The notes below the pieces were generated by a model. It saw only the letters and a program-made list of their open reading frames with translations, searched no databases and was not told the DNA's origin. Positions 27,137-37,524 of a stretch of DNA of 64,000 nt are shown piece after piece. The translations under genes and the position numbers were made by a program. The first letter of the stretch is position 1; each line of letters opens with the position of its first letter. Origin of the DNA: Aromatoleum tolulyticum (GTDB taxonomy: Bacteria; Pseudomonadota; Gammaproteobacteria; Burkholderiales; Rhodocyclaceae); assembly GCF_900156155.1 (NCBI RefSeq), contig NZ_FTMD01000012.1, positions 1 to 64,000 on the forward strand. Direction: 5' to 3'.

Positions 27137-29086
27137 ATGAATCCAGCGGCCGCTCCGCAGGAGCGCGGATTGCGCGGACTGGCGCTGCGCATCTGGCGCA
27201 TGATCGTCGGTCGCGCCGTGCTGCTGTTGCTGCTGCTGGCGTTCTTCGCGGTCGCATTGATCGGGGTCGCCGGCATCGGTGTGTCGGTGGTCATCGTCGA
27301 ATCGGTGCAGGGCAGCGCCAGCGCGGTCAACGTCGCGGGAAGCCTGCGCCGGCTCGCCCATCGGGCCGGCGGCCTCGCGGTCGCGCGTGGCACCGGGGCG
27401 GCGGATGAGGACGCGGTCCGCAACGCGGTCGCCCAGTTCGAGGCGGCACTGGACAGTCCTGTCATCGCCAGCGTGCTGGAGCGCCAGCCGAGCAGTGTCT
27501 TCGCATCGATCTTTCGTGGCGTCGAGGCCGGCTGGACGACGCGCATCCGGCCCCTCGTGTTGCAGCTTCCCGCCGCATCGGCGGAGGATCCGCGCGCGAC
27601 GGCGCACTACCGCGCGTTGCTGGCGGATGTCGATGCGTTCGCCGAGGAGATCAACACCCTGGTCGCGGTGCTGGAGCACGAGGCCGAGTCGCGCATCGGG
27701 CAACTCCGCACGATGCTGGGCGCAGCGCTGGCGCTGCTCGTGTCCGTCATCGCAGCGGCGCTGTTCGTGCTGCGCCGGCGCGTGCTCGCGCCGCTGACGG
27801 ACCTGCGCAGCTGTGCGGCACGCATCGCCCACGGCGACTTCGCCGCGCGCAGCCGCCACACCGGGCGCGACGAACTGGGGCGGGTCGGCGACGCCTTCAA
27901 TGCGATGGCCGACGAGCTGTCGGTGGCCTACCGCGACCTCGAGGCGCGCGTCGAGAGGAAGACGGCGGCCCTCACGCGCAGCAACCGCGCGCTCGAACTC
28001 CTGTACTACGTCATCGCGCGCCTCTATCACGCGCCCGCCAGCAGCGAGTCCTATTCCGAAACCTTGCAGGACCTCGAGGAGACTCTCGGCCTCACGGGGA
28101 GTTTCATCTGCATCGAGCCCAAACACGGCGGGCCGGCCGCGGCGATCGCGTCGACCATGGGCGAGTGCGCGGAACGCCCCACGGGCGGAGGGGATTGCGC
28201 CCGCTGTTCCGGTCGCGCCGCGCCGTGGAGCTATCACCGCGAGGGCGACGTCGACGTGCTGACGGTGCCGCTGCGCGATGCCGAGCGCCATTACGGGATG
28301 CTGCGCCTCGCGCTGCCGCCGGGCCAGCGCCTGGAGGAGTGGGAGCGCGACCTGCTCGAGGCGGTGTCGCGTCACATGGGCATCGCGCTCGGCATCTCGC
28401 GCCAGAGCGAACGCGACCGCCTCCTCGCGCTGCAGGAAGAGCGCTCCATCATCGCCCGCGAGCTGCACGATTCGCTCGCGCAGTCGCTCTCCTTCATGAA
28501 GATCCAGGTGAGCCTGCTGTCCTCGGCGCTGGCGGGGCCGCAGGCACGCGACGATGCCCGCACCATGCTCGCCGATCTGCGCGAAGGCATCAACGTGGCC
28601 TACCGCCAGTTGCGCGAACTGCTGGCCACCTTCCGCCTGCGCATCGAGGGCGACTTCGCGCGCCTGCTCGGCAATACCGTGACCGAGTTCGCCTTGCGCA
28701 GCGGGTTGCCGATCGGACTCGATCTCGAGCTGGCAGGGCGACACCTCAACCCGAACCAGGAAATCCACGTCCTGCACATCGTCCGCGAGGCGCTGTCCAA
28801 TGCGGTGCGCCATGCGCAGGCGACCACCATCCGCGTCGCGCTCACGTCCGCGCCGGACGGCGAGATCGCCGTCGTCATCGAGGACGACGGTTGCGGCGTG
28901 GAGGCCGACACGCAGGTCGCGGCACAGCATTTCGGCCTTACGATCATGGCCGAGCGGGCGCGCGGTCTTGGCGGCTCGTTCGAGGTGCAGGACCGTCCGG
29001 GCGGCGGCACGCGCATCGTCGTGCACTTCAAGCCCGAACCGCCACAGATCGGCGCCCCGATACCCATCGCCCAGGAAGGCCAATGA
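27137..29086 (+). CDS. narX: Nitrate/nitrite sensor histidine kinase NarX-like
   Basis: The 649-residue protein has transmembrane helices at about 26-53 and 193-212. The periplasmic domain carries a NarX P-box-like segment, VQGSASAVNVAGSLRRLAHR (~57-76), where nitrate binds in E. coli NarX. Cytoplasmic HAMP and GAF-like regions follow, including a CARCSGR cysteine pair at about 355. Then come HisKA_3 (IARELHDSLAQSL, phospho-His ~443) and an HATPase domain (EDDGCGVE, ~583). ATG 27137 is preferred to 27122, because GGAGG ends nine bases upstream. The gene overlaps narL by four bases and sits beside the nap operon. Confidence 0.92.
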   Translation: MNPAAAPQERGLRGLALRIWRMIVGRAVLLLLLLAFFAVALIGVAGIGVSVVIVESVQGSASAVNVAGSLRRLAHRAGGLAVARGTGAADEDAVRNAVAQFEAALDSPVIASVLERQPSSVFASIFRGVEAGWTTRIRPLVLQLPAASAEDPRATAHYRALLADVDAFAEEINTLVAVLEHEAESRIGQLRTMLGAALALLVSVIAAALFVLRRRVLAPLTDLRSCAARIAHGDFAARSRHTGRDELGRVGDAFNAMADELSVAYRDLEARVERKTAALTRSNRALELLYYVIARLYHAPASSESYSETLQDLEETLGLTGSFICIEPKHGGPAAAIASTMGECAERPTGGGDCARCSGRAAPWSYHREGDVDVLTVPLRDAERHYGMLRLALPPGQRLEEWERDLLEAVSRHMGIALGISRQSERDRLLALQEERSIIARELHDSLAQSLSFMKIQVSLLSSALAGPQARDDARTMLADLREGINVAYRQLRELLATFRLRIEGDFARLLGNTVTEFALRSGLPIGLDLELAGRHLNPNQEIHVLHIVREALSNAVRHAQATTIRVALTSAPDGEIAVVIEDDGCGVEADTQVAAQHFGLTIMAERARGLGGSFEVQDRPGGGTRIVVHFKPEPPQIGAPIPIAQEGQ

Positions 29087-29736
29087 GCGACACCCCGCAA
29101 CGCATCATCATCGTCGACGACCACCCGCTGTTTCGCAAGGGACTGATCCAGCTGCTGCGCACTGTCCCCGGTTTCGAGCTCGTGGCCGAAGCCGCGGACG
29201 GCAAGGAGGGCATCCGCCAGATCCTGCACCTGCGCCCCGACCTGCTGCTGCTCGACCTCAACATGAAGGAAATGTCGGGAATCGAAGTGCTGCGCTTCGT
29301 GAAGCAGGCCGATCTCGATACCCGCGTCGTGATGGTCACCGTCTCGGACGCCGCCGACGACCTCGTCGCGGCACTGCGTGCCGGAGCGGACGGTTACCTC
29401 CTGAAGGACATGGAGCCCGAGGAGATGGTGGAGGCCCTGCGCGCGGCCGCCGCCGGGCGCATCGTCGTCTCCGAGGCACTCACGCACCTGCTGGCCGCCG
29501 CCCTGCGCAACGACAAGCGCCCCGAGAGCGCGTCGGCGGCCGGACTCACCGAGCGCGAGCAGGGCATCCTCGAGTGCATCGCGGGCGGTCTGTCGAACAA
29601 GCAGATCGCCCGCGAACTCGACATCGCCGAGGGCACCGTGAAGGTGCACGTCAAGCACTTGCTGCGCAAGCTCAATTTCCGTTCGCGCGTCGAGGCGGCC
29701 GTGTGGGCCGTCGAACACATGCGCAGCGAACGCTGA
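29083..29736 (+). CDS. narL: Response regulator NarL-like
   Basis: This 217-residue protein has a receiver domain (IVDDHPLFRKGL; phospho-Asp ~58 in LLLLDLNMKEMSG; KD at ~105) and a LuxR-type HTH (LTEREQGILECIAGGLSNKQ, ~150). ATG 29083 overlaps the narX stop, so the pair is translationally coupled. It should be phosphorylated by the upstream kinase and control nitrate-respiration genes. Candidate targets here are the 7-2-7 site upstream of narX and, through the same intergenic region, the Crp/Fnr gene. Confidence 0.93.
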   Translation: MSDTPQRIIIVDDHPLFRKGLIQLLRTVPGFELVAEAADGKEGIRQILHLRPDLLLLDLNMKEMSGIEVLRFVKQADLDTRVVMVTVSDAADDLVAALRAGADGYLLKDMEPEEMVEALRAAAAGRIVVSEALTHLLAAALRNDKRPESASAAGLTEREQGILECIAGGLSNKQIARELDIAEGTVKVHVKHLLRKLNFRSRVEAAVWAVEHMRSER

Positions 29737-29776
29737 TCCGGTCGCCTGGAAGGCTCCGATAGGAGCCATTCTCATC

Positions 29777-29790
29777 TTGACTGCAGTCAA
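29777..29790. promoter_or_regulatory. FNR/DNR-type box before the nap operon
   Basis: TTGACTGCAGTCAA is a perfect 14-bp palindrome of the TTGAy-N4-rTCAA class. It is centred about 72 bp before the napF start codon. If it sits at the classical -41.5 activating position, transcription would begin near 29825. The Crp/Fnr protein encoded at 26237-26917 has the matching E-T-x-S-R recognition helix. Confidence 0.8.
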
Positions 29791-29855
29791 GGTTCGGCCA
29801 CGCGGCCGCGTGTCCAATGAAAACCATGGATGTTTCAGGGTATTGCGCTCACGTC

Positions 29856-30356
29856 ATGTCGACTTCACGCCGCGGTTTTCTCAGAGGTCGCTTCCGGTTC
29901 GATCCCGACGTGCAGCGCCCGCCCTGGGCGATTCCCGAAGGCGCGTTCGAGGATCAGTGCACGCGCTGCGGCGACTGCCTGAAGGCATGTCCGCCCGCGA
30001 TTCTGGTCGCTGCCCCCGGCGGCTATCCGGTTGTCGATTTCAGCCGCGGCGAATGCAGCTTCTGCGGTGACTGCGTCGCGGCCTGCAAGGCGCAAGCCCT
30101 GCGGCGGGCCGATGACGCGGCAGCGCCGTGGCAGCTCAAGGCGGCGATCGGCGACACCTGCCTCGCGCACCGCGGCGTCGAATGCCGCGTGTGCGGCGAA
30201 GTGTGCGGCGAAGCGGCGATCCGCTTCCGTCCCAGCCGCGGCGGTGTCGCGCAGCCCCTGTTCGATGCTGCACGCTGCACCGGCTGCGGCGGCTGCCAGG
30301 CACCCTGTCCGACCGGCGCCATCGCAATGAAGAATGAAGTGGAGATGTCTGTATGA
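29856..30356 (+). CDS. napF: Ferredoxin-type protein NapF
   Basis: This 166-residue iron-sulfur protein has cysteine clusters CTRCGDCLKACP (~38), CSFCGDCVAACK (~68), CRVCGEVCGE (~110) and CTGCGGCQAPCP (~143). NapF is a cytoplasmic ferredoxin that interacts with NapA and helps load or maintain its Fe-S cluster. ATG 29856 (MSTSRRGFLRGRF) was preferred to 29817; the Arg-rich start is usual for NapF. It is the first gene of the nap operon and overlaps napD by four bases. Confidence 0.95.
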   Translation: MSTSRRGFLRGRFRFDPDVQRPPWAIPEGAFEDQCTRCGDCLKACPPAILVAAPGGYPVVDFSRGECSFCGDCVAACKAQALRRADDAAAPWQLKAAIGDTCLAHRGVECRVCGEVCGEAAIRFRPSRGGVAQPLFDAARCTGCGGCQAPCPTGAIAMKNEVEMSV

Positions 30357-30676
30357 AGATCGCAAGTCTCGTCGTGCGGGTCAGCCCGGAGCACATCGAC
30401 GCCCTGAAGGACGTGCTGCTGAAGATTCCGGGCGTCGAGCTGCACGGCGCCAGTGCCGAACTCGGGCGCGTGATCGTCACCGTCGAGGACGGCGAGGGCT
30501 ACGCAATGACCGACTCCCTGCTGGCCGTGAACCTCGCCCCGCACGTACTCGGCGTGACGCTGGCCTACGAATACACGGATGAAGGTTTGGAACACGAATT
30601 GGAACACCCGGAACCGATCCCGGGCCTGCCGCTCGCGGCGGACCGAATCGGCAGCGCTCAGGACAAGGAGGCTTGA
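30353..30676 (+). CDS. napD: NapA-specific Tat chaperone NapD
   Basis: This 107-residue protein has the NapD ferredoxin-like fold ([34 protein letters not shown]). NapD binds the twin-arginine signal of NapA and delays export until the cofactor is inserted. ATG overlaps the napF stop (ATGA), and napA follows one base after its stop. The C-terminal extension after residue ~80 is acidic and longer than in E. coli NapD (87 residues). Confidence 0.94.
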   Translation: MKIASLVVRVSPEHIDALKDVLLKIPGVELHGASAELGRVIVTVEDGEGYAMTDSLLAVNLAPHVLGVTLAYEYTDEGLEHELEHPEPIPGLPLAADRIGSAQDKEA

Positions 30677-30677
30677 A

Positions 30678-33230
30678 ATGACCATGGATAGACGCGAATT
30701 CATCAAGACCAATGCCATCGCGGCCGCCGCGGCGACCGCCGGCATCGGCATCCCGGTGGTGGCCGAGGCGCAGGCCCAGCCCGCCGGCACCGCCTCCACG
30801 AAGGTGCGCTGGGACAAGGCCGCCTGCCGCTTCTGCGGCACCGGCTGCTCGGTGCTGGTCGGCGTGCAGAACGGTCGCGTCGTCGCCACCCAGGGCGACC
30901 CCGACTCGCCCGTGAACCGCGGCCTCAACTGCATCAAGGGCTACTTCCTGTCGAAGATCATGTACGGCAACGACCGGCTCACGAAGCCCCTGCTGCGCAT
31001 GAAGAACGGCAAGTACGACAAGAACGGCGAGTTCGCCCCGGTCAGCTGGGACCAGGCCTTCGACATCATGGCCGAGAAATGGAAGGCCGCGATCAAGCAG
31101 CACGGCGCCGACTCCGTCGGCATGTTCGGCTCCGGCCAATGGACCATCTGGGAAGGTTACGCCGCGTCCAAGCTGCACAAGGCCGGCTTCCGCAGCAACA
31201 ACCTCGATCCCAACGCCCGCCACTGCATGGCCTCCGCGGTCGCGGGCTTCATGCGCACCTTCGGCATCGACGAGCCGATGGGCTGCTACGACGACATCGA
31301 GAACGCCGACGGCTTCGTGCTGTGGGGCTCGAACATGGCCGAAATGCACCCCATCCTGTGGTCGCGCATCACCGACCGCCGCCTGTCCAAGGAAGGCAGC
31401 GAGGTGCACGTGCTGTCGACCTTCGAGCACCGTTCCTTCGAGCTCGCCGACAACGGCATGATCTTCGTGCCGAACACCGATCTGGCGATCCTGAACTACA
31501 TCTGCAACTACATCATCCAGAACAAGAAAGTTAACACCGAGTTCGTCAAGACGCGGGTCAACTTCAAGAAGGGCGAAACCGACATCGGCTTCGGCCTGCG
31601 CCCCAACCACGCCCTCGAAGCCAACGCCACCAACAACGGCTACCCCGGCGCCGACGGCAAGCCCAAGGGCAACACCGGCGCGGCGGCCGACATCACTTTC
31701 GAGGAATTCGCCAAGTTCGTGTCCGAATACACGGCGGAGAAAGTGTCGAAGCTCTCCGGCGTCCCTGTCGATCGCCTCGAGCGCATGGCCAAGCTCTACG
31801 CGGACCCGAACAAGAAGGTCGTGTCGTTCTGGACCATGGGCTTCAACCAGCACACCCGCGGCACGTGGGTGAACAACATGATCTACAACGTGCACCTGCT
31901 GACGGGCAAGATCTCCGAGCCCGGCAACAGCCCGTTCTCGCTCACCGGCCAGCCCTCCGCCTGCGGCACCGCGCGCGAGGTCGGCACCTTCTCGCATCGC
32001 CTGCCGGCCGACATGGTCGTCACCAACCCGATGCACCGTGCGATCACCGAGAAGATCTGGCAGCTGCCCGAGGGCACCATTCCCGAGAAGATCGGCTACC
32101 ACGCCGTCGCCCAGAGCCGCGCGCTCAAGGACGGCAAGCTCAAGTGCTACTGGACCAGCACCACCAACAACATGCAGGCCGGCCCGAACATCAACGGCGA
32201 GATCTACCCCGGCTGGCGCAACCCCGAGGCCTTCATCGTCGTGTCGGACTGCTATCCGACCGTGTCCGCGCTGTCGGCCGACCTGATCCTGCCCGCGGCG
32301 ATGTGGGCGGAGAAGGAAGGCGCTTTCGGCAACGCCGAACGCCGCACCCAGTTCTGGCGCCAGCAGGTGGCGGCGCCGGGGCAGGCCAAGTCCGACCTGT
32401 GGCAGCTGCTCGAATTCTCGAAGCGCTTCAAGGTCGAGGACGTGTGGCCCGCCGAGCTCATCGCCAAGAAACCCGAGTACAAGGGCAAGACCCTGTTCGA
32501 CATCCTGTACAAGAACGGCACGGTCAACAAGTTCCCGCTCGCCGACGTCGAGAAGACGAACGCGCACGCGATCCCCGGCTACATGAACGACGAGTCCAAG
32601 GAACTCGGCTTCTACCTGCAAAAGGGCCTGTTCGAGGAATACGCCCAGTTCGGCCGCGGCCACGGCCACGACCTCGCCGACTTCGCGATGTACCACAAGG
32701 CGCGTGGCCTGCGCTGGCCGGTCGTCGAAGGCAAGGAAACCCTGTGGCGCTTCCGCGAAGGCTACGACCCCTACGTCAAGACCGGCGAGGGCGTGAAGTT
32801 CTACGGCCACAAGGACGGCAAGGCGGTGATCTTCGCACTGCCCTACCAGGATCCGCCGGAGATGCCGGACAAGGATTACGACATGTGGCTGTGCACGGGC
32901 CGCGTGCTCGAGCACTGGCACACCGGCACGATGACGCGCCGCGTCCCCGAGCTGCACCGCTCGGTACCCGAGGCGCAGATCTTCATGCACCCGGACGATG
33001 CCACCAAGCGCGGCCTGCAGCGCGGCATGATGGTCAAAGTCGTTTCGCGTCGCGGCGAGATCACTGCACGCCTGGAAACCCGCGGCCGCAACAAGCCGCC
33101 CGTCGGCCTCATCTTCATCCCGTTCTTCGACGAAGGGCGCCTGGTGAACAAGCTCACGCTCGACGCCACCTGCCCGATCTCGAAGGAAACGGACTTCAAG
33201 AAGTGCGCCGTCAAGGTGCTCAAGGTCTGA
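30678..33230 (+). CDS. napA: Periplasmic nitrate reductase catalytic subunit NapA
   Basis: This 850-residue molybdoenzyme reduces nitrate to nitrite in the periplasm. It has a twin-arginine signal ([11 protein letters not shown]). The [4Fe-4S] ligands [10 protein letters not shown] (~49) and CIKGYF (~84) are present, as is the Mo-coordinating cysteine in NARHCMAS (~182). Typical bis-MGD-binding segments such as [12 protein letters not shown] follow. Length and motifs are those of a complete enzyme. ATG 30678 has AAGGAGG seven bases upstream. NapB and NapC or NapGH, encoded downstream, deliver electrons. Confidence 0.98.
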   Translation: MTMDRREFIKTNAIAAAAATAGIGIPVVAEAQAQPAGTASTKVRWDKAACRFCGTGCSVLVGVQNGRVVATQGDPDSPVNRGLNCIKGYFLSKIMYGNDRLTKPLLRMKNGKYDKNGEFAPVSWDQAFDIMAEKWKAAIKQHGADSVGMFGSGQWTIWEGYAASKLHKAGFRSNNLDPNARHCMASAVAGFMRTFGIDEPMGCYDDIENADGFVLWGSNMAEMHPILWSRITDRRLSKEGSEVHVLSTFEHRSFELADNGMIFVPNTDLAILNYICNYIIQNKKVNTEFVKTRVNFKKGETDIGFGLRPNHALEANATNNGYPGADGKPKGNTGAAADITFEEFAKFVSEYTAEKVSKLSGVPVDRLERMAKLYADPNKKVVSFWTMGFNQHTRGTWVNNMIYNVHLLTGKISEPGNSPFSLTGQPSACGTAREVGTFSHRLPADMVVTNPMHRAITEKIWQLPEGTIPEKIGYHAVAQSRALKDGKLKCYWTSTTNNMQAGPNINGEIYPGWRNPEAFIVVSDCYPTVSALSADLILPAAMWAEKEGAFGNAERRTQFWRQQVAAPGQAKSDLWQLLEFSKRFKVEDVWPAELIAKKPEYKGKTLFDILYKNGTVNKFPLADVEKTNAHAIPGYMNDESKELGFYLQKGLFEEYAQFGRGHGHDLADFAMYHKARGLRWPVVEGKETLWRFREGYDPYVKTGEGVKFYGHKDGKAVIFALPYQDPPEMPDKDYDMWLCTGRVLEHWHTGTMTRRVPELHRSVPEAQIFMHPDDATKRGLQRGMMVKVVSRRGEITARLETRGRNKPPVGLIFIPFFDEGRLVNKLTLDATCPISKETDFKKCAVKVLKV

Positions 33231-33258
33231 GCGCGGACCAGGGCCCGGAGTCGCGATC

Positions 33259-34110
33259 ATGGGTGACATGCAGGACAAGCCGGTCGGCCAGGGAGGCCCC
33301 TCGCCCCGCCGCCGCTTCCTCCGGGAAGCGGCGGGGGTCGCGGGCGGCGCCTGCCTGCTGTCGCTCGGCGTCGGCCTGTACGCGAAGCAGGCCAGCGCTC
33401 TGCCCGCGACGGCACTGCGCCCGCCCGGCGCGCTCGCGGAAAGCGATTTCCTCGCCGCCTGCGTGCGCTGCGGTCTGTGCGTGCGCGACTGTCCCTACGA
33501 CACGCTCAAGCTCGCAGAGCTCGGTGACGGCGTCGCGACCGGCACCCCGTACTTCAACGCACGCCAGATTCCGTGCGAGATGTGCGAGGACATCCCGTGC
33601 GTCGCGGCGTGCCCGACCGGTGCGCTCGACCGCGGCCTCGCCGACATCGGCAAGGCCCGCATGGGCCTCGCGGTGCTGATCGATCACGAAACCTGCCTCA
33701 ACTTCCTCGGCCTGCGCTGCGACGTCTGCTATCGCGTGTGCCCGGTCATCGACAAGGCGATCACGCTGGAGCGTCAGCACAATCCCCGCTCCGACCGCCA
33801 CGCGATGCTGCTGCCCACCGTGCATTCGGACTACTGCACCGGCTGCGGCAAGTGCGAGAAATCCTGCGTGCTGCCGGGCGAAGCCGCGATCAAGGTGTTG
33901 CCGGTCAAGCTCGCGCAGGGCTCGAAGGCCGAGCACTACCGCAAGGGCTGGGAAGAGAAGGAAGCCGCCGGCCAGTCGCTGATCGGCGAGCAGATCGAAC
34001 TGCCGGTGCGCGGCCTCGAAGGCAAGTCCTACGGCGACACGCGCGTATTGCCCGGGCCCGCCACGCCGGCCCGGCCGGGCAGCGGCCTCGACTCGGGGTG
34101 GAAGCCATGA
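33259..34110 (+). CDS. napG: Ferredoxin-type quinol dehydrogenase component NapG
   Basis: This 283-residue protein has a Tat-like signal ([13 protein letters not shown]) and four [4Fe-4S] cysteine clusters: [30 protein letters not shown]...CDVCYRVCP and [11 protein letters not shown]. NapG is a periplasmic ferredoxin that works with the membrane protein NapH to pass quinol electrons to NapB/NapA. The stop overlaps the napH start by four bases. It completes the E. coli-like order F-D-A-G-H-B-C. Confidence 0.95.
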   Translation: MGDMQDKPVGQGGPSPRRRFLREAAGVAGGACLLSLGVGLYAKQASALPATALRPPGALAESDFLAACVRCGLCVRDCPYDTLKLAELGDGVATGTPYFNARQIPCEMCEDIPCVAACPTGALDRGLADIGKARMGLAVLIDHETCLNFLGLRCDVCYRVCPVIDKAITLERQHNPRSDRHAMLLPTVHSDYCTGCGKCEKSCVLPGEAAIKVLPVKLAQGSKAEHYRKGWEEKEAAGQSLIGEQIELPVRGLEGKSYGDTRVLPGPATPARPGSGLDSGWKP

Positions 34111-34991
34111 GCGCCGTCGCCGCCACGTCGAAAGCCGTGCGCCCGCGCGTCGGCGCCGACGCGATCGCCAGCAAGGGCTGGCTGGGTGCGCACAAGTGGC
34201 TCGTCCTGCGCCGCCTGTCGCAGCTCGGCCTCCTCGCGCTGTTCCTCGCCGGCCCGTGGTTCGGGCTGTGGATCGTCAAGGGCAACCTCTCGTCCAGCCT
34301 CACGCTCGACATGCTGCCGCTCACCGATCCCTTCCTGCTCGCCCAGTCGCTCGCGGCCGGAACGCTCCCGTACAAGGAGGCCCTGATCGGCGCCGCCATC
34401 GTCGTCGCCTTCTACCTCATCGTCGGCGGGCGCGTGTTCTGCTCGTGGGTGTGCCCGATGAACCTCGTCACCGACGCCGCCGCATGGCTGCGCCGGCGCC
34501 TCGGTCTCAAGGGCGGCAAGATCCCCTCGGGCGACACGCGCTACTGGCTGCTCGGCTTCATGCTGCTCGCCGCCTTCGCGACCGGCAGTCTCGCGTGGGA
34601 ATGGGTCAATCCGGTGTCGATGCTGCACCGCGGCCTCATCTTCGGCTTCGGTCTCGCGTGGGGCATCGTCGGCGGCGTCTTCGTCTACGACCTGCTCATC
34701 GCCACGCGCGGCTGGTGCGGCCACATCTGCCCGATGGGCGCGTTCTACAGCCTGCTCGGCGGCACCGCGCTCATGCGCGTCAGCGCCGCGCACCGCAGCG
34801 CCTGCGACGACTGCATGGACTGCTTTGCCGTATGTCCCGAACCCCAGGTCATCCGTCCCGCCCTCAAGGCGGCCGGCCAGGACCATCCCGTCATCCTCGA
34901 CCGCAACTGCACCAACTGTGGCCGCTGCGTCGATGTATGCGGCAGGAACGTTTTTCGAATCACGACCCGATTTGATAGGAGCGAGTCATGA
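34107..34991 (+). CDS. napH: Membrane quinol dehydrogenase component NapH
   Basis: This 294-residue protein has about four transmembrane helices and two conserved CxxxCP motifs ([16 protein letters not shown]). The cytoplasmic ferredoxin region has [12 protein letters not shown] and [11 protein letters not shown]. NapH oxidises quinol (ubiquinol in E. coli) together with NapG. It overlaps napG and napB by four bases each, so the operon is tightly coupled. Confidence 0.95.
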   Translation: MSAVAATSKAVRPRVGADAIASKGWLGAHKWLVLRRLSQLGLLALFLAGPWFGLWIVKGNLSSSLTLDMLPLTDPFLLAQSLAAGTLPYKEALIGAAIVVAFYLIVGGRVFCSWVCPMNLVTDAAAWLRRRLGLKGGKIPSGDTRYWLLGFMLLAAFATGSLAWEWVNPVSMLHRGLIFGFGLAWGIVGGVFVYDLLIATRGWCGHICPMGAFYSLLGGTALMRVSAAHRSACDDCMDCFAVCPEPQVIRPALKAAGQDHPVILDRNCTNCGRCVDVCGRNVFRITTRFDRSES

Positions 34992-35440
34992 AAAAACAGA
35001 CCCGTAACCTGACGCTGGCGCTCGTTGCCGCCGTGAGTTTCGGTACCTTCGGCGGACAGGCCGCCTTCGCCCAGCAGGTGCAGAGTCTGCGCGGCGCACC
35101 GGTCGATGCGGCCGAGCCGGCCACGCCGGCGGCGCACATCCGGCCCGACGGGCCGGCCATCGCGCGCGACTACGTGCAGCAGCCGCCTCTGATCCCGCAC
35201 AAGGTCGAAGGCTACGAAGTCACGAAGAACTTCAACAAGTGCATGGACTGCCACGCGTGGAGCCGCTACCAGGAGTTCAACGCGACCAAGGTCAGCCTCA
35301 CCCACTTCAAGGACCGCGACGGCGGCGAGCTCTCGAACATCTCCCCGCGCCGCTACTTCTGCCTGCAGTGCCACATCCCCCAGACCGACGCCAAGCCGCT
35401 GGTCGACAATAACTTCAAACGCGCCGAGGGCCTGCGCTGA
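34988..35440 (+). CDS. napB: Dihaem cytochrome c subunit NapB
   Basis: This 150-residue protein has a Sec signal peptide (cleavage near AFAQQ, residue ~28) and two haem c motifs, CMDCH and CLQCH, with NISPRRYF between them. NapB transfers electrons from NapC or NapG to NapA in the periplasm. Its haems need the ccm genes encoded just downstream. Start and stop fit the family length. Confidence 0.97.
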   Translation: MKKQTRNLTLALVAAVSFGTFGGQAAFAQQVQSLRGAPVDAAEPATPAAHIRPDGPAIARDYVQQPPLIPHKVEGYEVTKNFNKCMDCHAWSRYQEFNATKVSLTHFKDRDGGELSNISPRRYFCLQCHIPQTDAKPLVDNNFKRAEGLR

Positions 35441-35470
35441 TCCTCGACGCCTAATGGACAGGGAACCAAC

Positions 35471-36109
35471 ATGACCCAGGACAACAACAACGCGAAGGGC
35501 AGCCTGTGGCAGCGCCTGCGTCGCCTCGCCTTTGGCGTCGTCGGCATTGCCTTCGTCGCCGGCATCATCTTCTGGGGCGGCTTCAACACGGTGCTGGAAC
35601 TCACCAACCGCGAAGCTTTCTGCATCGGCTGCCACGAGATGAAGGAAAACGTCTTCAAGGAGTACCGCAACACCATCCACTACCAGAACCGCACCGGCGT
35701 GCGCGCCACCTGCCCGGACTGCCACGTGCCCAAGGAGTGGATCCCCAAGATCATCCGCAAAATCCAGGCATCCAACGAAGTCTTCCATCACCTGCTCGGC
35801 TCGATCGACACGCCCGAGAAGTTCAACGCCAAGCGCGTCCAGCTCGCCCAGAACGAATGGCGCCGCATGAAGAAGAACAACTCGCAGGAGTGCCGCAACT
35901 GCCACAACTACGAGTACTTCGACTACTCCGTGCAGGGCCGACGCTCCAACAAGGCGCACCAGAGCGGGCTCGCCGAGGGCAAGACCTGCATCGATTGCCA
36001 CAAGGGCATCGCGCACTCCCTGCCGCCGATCGAGCAGGATATCGGCGCCACGCGCGAAAGCGTCGCGCCCGAGGTGTTCCACCCGCCGGTTCCGCCCAAG
36101 CAGGACTGA
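35471..36109 (+). CDS. napC: Tetrahaem quinol dehydrogenase NapC
   Basis: The 212-residue protein has one N-terminal transmembrane anchor (~residues 15-37) and four haem c motifs: CIGCH, CPDCH, CRNCH and CIDCH. NapC/NirT proteins oxidise membrane quinol and reduce NapB. It is the last nap gene and is followed by a strong hairpin terminator before ccmA. Both NapC and NapGH are present, so two quinol routes to NapA are possible. Confidence 0.97.
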   Translation: MTQDNNNAKGSLWQRLRRLAFGVVGIAFVAGIIFWGGFNTVLELTNREAFCIGCHEMKENVFKEYRNTIHYQNRTGVRATCPDCHVPKEWIPKIIRKIQASNEVFHHLLGSIDTPEKFNAKRVQLAQNEWRRMKKNNSQECRNCHNYEYFDYSVQGRRSNKAHQSGLAEGKTCIDCHKGIAHSLPPIEQDIGATRESVAPEVFHPPVPPKQD

Positions 36110-36133
36110 AATTCCCGCTCCTCGCCGGTCCCG

Positions 36134-36172
36134 CCGCGATTTCACCTATCCACTGGTGAAATCGCGGTTTTT
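36134..36172 (+). terminator. Rho-independent terminator after napC
   Basis: A perfect 13-bp stem (36134-36146 with 36155-36167, arm CCGCGATTTCACC) with an 8-base loop is followed by TTTTT at 36168-36172. It separates the nap and ccm operons, so ccm probably has its own promoter in the short gap or depends on read-through. Confidence 0.9.
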
Positions 36173-36223
36173 CCCTTTTCCGGGGCTCCCGCATCGGTCG
36201 CGTCTGTGGTTAAATCCACGCCC

Positions 36224-36850
36224 ATGCTTTATGCTAATGATCTCGCCTGTGTGAAGGGTGACCGCCCGCTGTTCCGTGGCCTTTCCCTGCGGGTCGCTCC
36301 GGGGGACCTGCTGCGCGTCGCCGGCCCGAACGGATACGGCAAGACCAGCCTGCTGCGCATCCTGTGCGGCCTCGCGATGCCCGAGAGCGGCGAAATCCGC
36401 TGGAACGACGTCCCGATCAACCGTGACCGCGAAAGCTTCCATCGTTCCCTGCTGTACCTCGGACATGCGCCGGCGCTCAACGACCTCCTCTCGCCGCTCG
36501 AAAACCTGCGCTTCGCCTGCTCCTCGGGGGGCGACAAGGTCGACGAGGATGCGTGCATCGACGCCCTCGTGCGCATCGGCCTCGCCCAGCAGCTCGACCT
36601 GCCTGCCCGCGTCCTGTCGCAGGGCCAGCGCCGGCGCGTCGGGCTGGCCCGCCTGTTCCTCGAGGCCGACCGCAAGCTGTGGATCCTGGATGAGCCTTTC
36701 ACTGCGCTCGACGTCGCTGCCGTGGCCGACCTGACGGCCACCCTTTCCGAACATTGCGCCGCCGGCGGCATGGTGGTGCTCACCACTCACCAGGATGCAC
36801 CCTTCGCCAAGGCCCCGACGGTGCTCGATCTTGCCGAGGTAGCCTGTTGA
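36224..36850 (+). CDS. ccmA: Haem exporter ATPase CcmA
   Basis: This 208-residue ABC ATPase has Walker A GPNGYGKTS (~38), the signature LSQGQRRR (~129) and Walker B LWILDEP. In System I it powers release of holo-CcmE from the CcmABCD complex. The tyrosine within Walker A replaces the usual serine/alanine at a variable position and should not harm function. ATG 36224 is preferred to 36206. The stop overlaps the TTG start of ccmB. Confidence 0.95.
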   Translation: MLYANDLACVKGDRPLFRGLSLRVAPGDLLRVAGPNGYGKTSLLRILCGLAMPESGEIRWNDVPINRDRESFHRSLLYLGHAPALNDLLSPLENLRFACSSGGDKVDEDACIDALVRIGLAQQLDLPARVLSQGQRRRVGLARLFLEADRKLWILDEPFTALDVAAVADLTATLSEHCAAGGMVVLTTHQDAPFAKAPTVLDLAEVAC

Positions 36851-37524
36851 GCCGCGCCCTGGGTCCCTTCGCCGCGGTCCTCGGCCGCGATCTTCTGCTT
36901 GCATGGCGCGGTCGCGCCGACGTCCTCGTCACGCTGGCGTTCTTCGTCGTCGTCGTGTGCCTGTTCCCCTTCGGGGTCGGCGCCGAGCCCAACCAGCTGC
37001 GCGCCATCGCGCCGGGCGTGCTGTGGGTGGCCGCGCTGCTGTCCACGCTGCTGTCGCTGCATCGCCTGTTCGCCCAGGACCACGCCGACGGCACGCTCGA
37101 ACAGCTCCTGCTCACGCCCGAGCCTACCGTCCTGTGGGTCGTCGCCAAGATCTGCGCTCACTGGATCGCCACCGGCCTGCCGCTCGTGATCGTCGCGCCG
37201 GGCCTGGCCCTGCTGTTTGACGTGGAGCAAGGTGCGCTGGGGGTGCTGGTCCTATCGTTGGCGCTCGGGACCCCGATCCTCGCGCTGCTGGGCGCGGTCG
37301 GTGCCGCGCTGACGCTGGGCCTGCGCGGCGGCGGCATGTTGCTCGCGCTGCTGGTGCTGCCCCTGTTCGTGCCGGTGCTGATCTTCGGTGCCGGCGCAGT
37401 CGACGCTTACCTGTCCGGCTCCGGCGCCCAGGCACATCTTTTGCTATTAGGTGGCGGTCTGTTGGGTTCCCTGGCGCTGGCGCCGCTGGCCTGTGCCGCG
37501 GCCCTCCGAATTGCGGTTGAGTGA
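36847..37524 (+). CDS. ccmB: Haem exporter permease CcmB
   Basis: This 225-residue protein has six predicted transmembrane helices and the conserved opening FAAVLGRDLLLAWRGRADV. TTG 36847 overlaps the ccmA stop, giving a normal-length CcmB; an ATG start would force a long overlap with ccmA. CcmB is the permease partner of CcmA and CcmC. It overlaps ccmC by one base. Confidence 0.94.
   Translation: MSRALGPFAAVLGRDLLLAWRGRADVLVTLAFFVVVVCLFPFGVGAEPNQLRAIAPGVLWVAALLSTLLSLHRLFAQDHADGTLEQLLLTPEPTVLWVVAKICAHWIATGLPLVIVAPGLALLFDVEQGALGVLVLSLALGTPILALLGAVGAALTLGLRGGGMLLALLVLPLFVPVLIFGAGAVDAYLSGSGAQAHLLLLGGGLLGSLALAPLACAAALRIAVE

Noticed and set aside
30477-33278. 933-codon open frame antisense to napA
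   Set aside because: The plus strand encodes complete NapA with all cofactor ligands; the antisense product is a codon-bias shadow.
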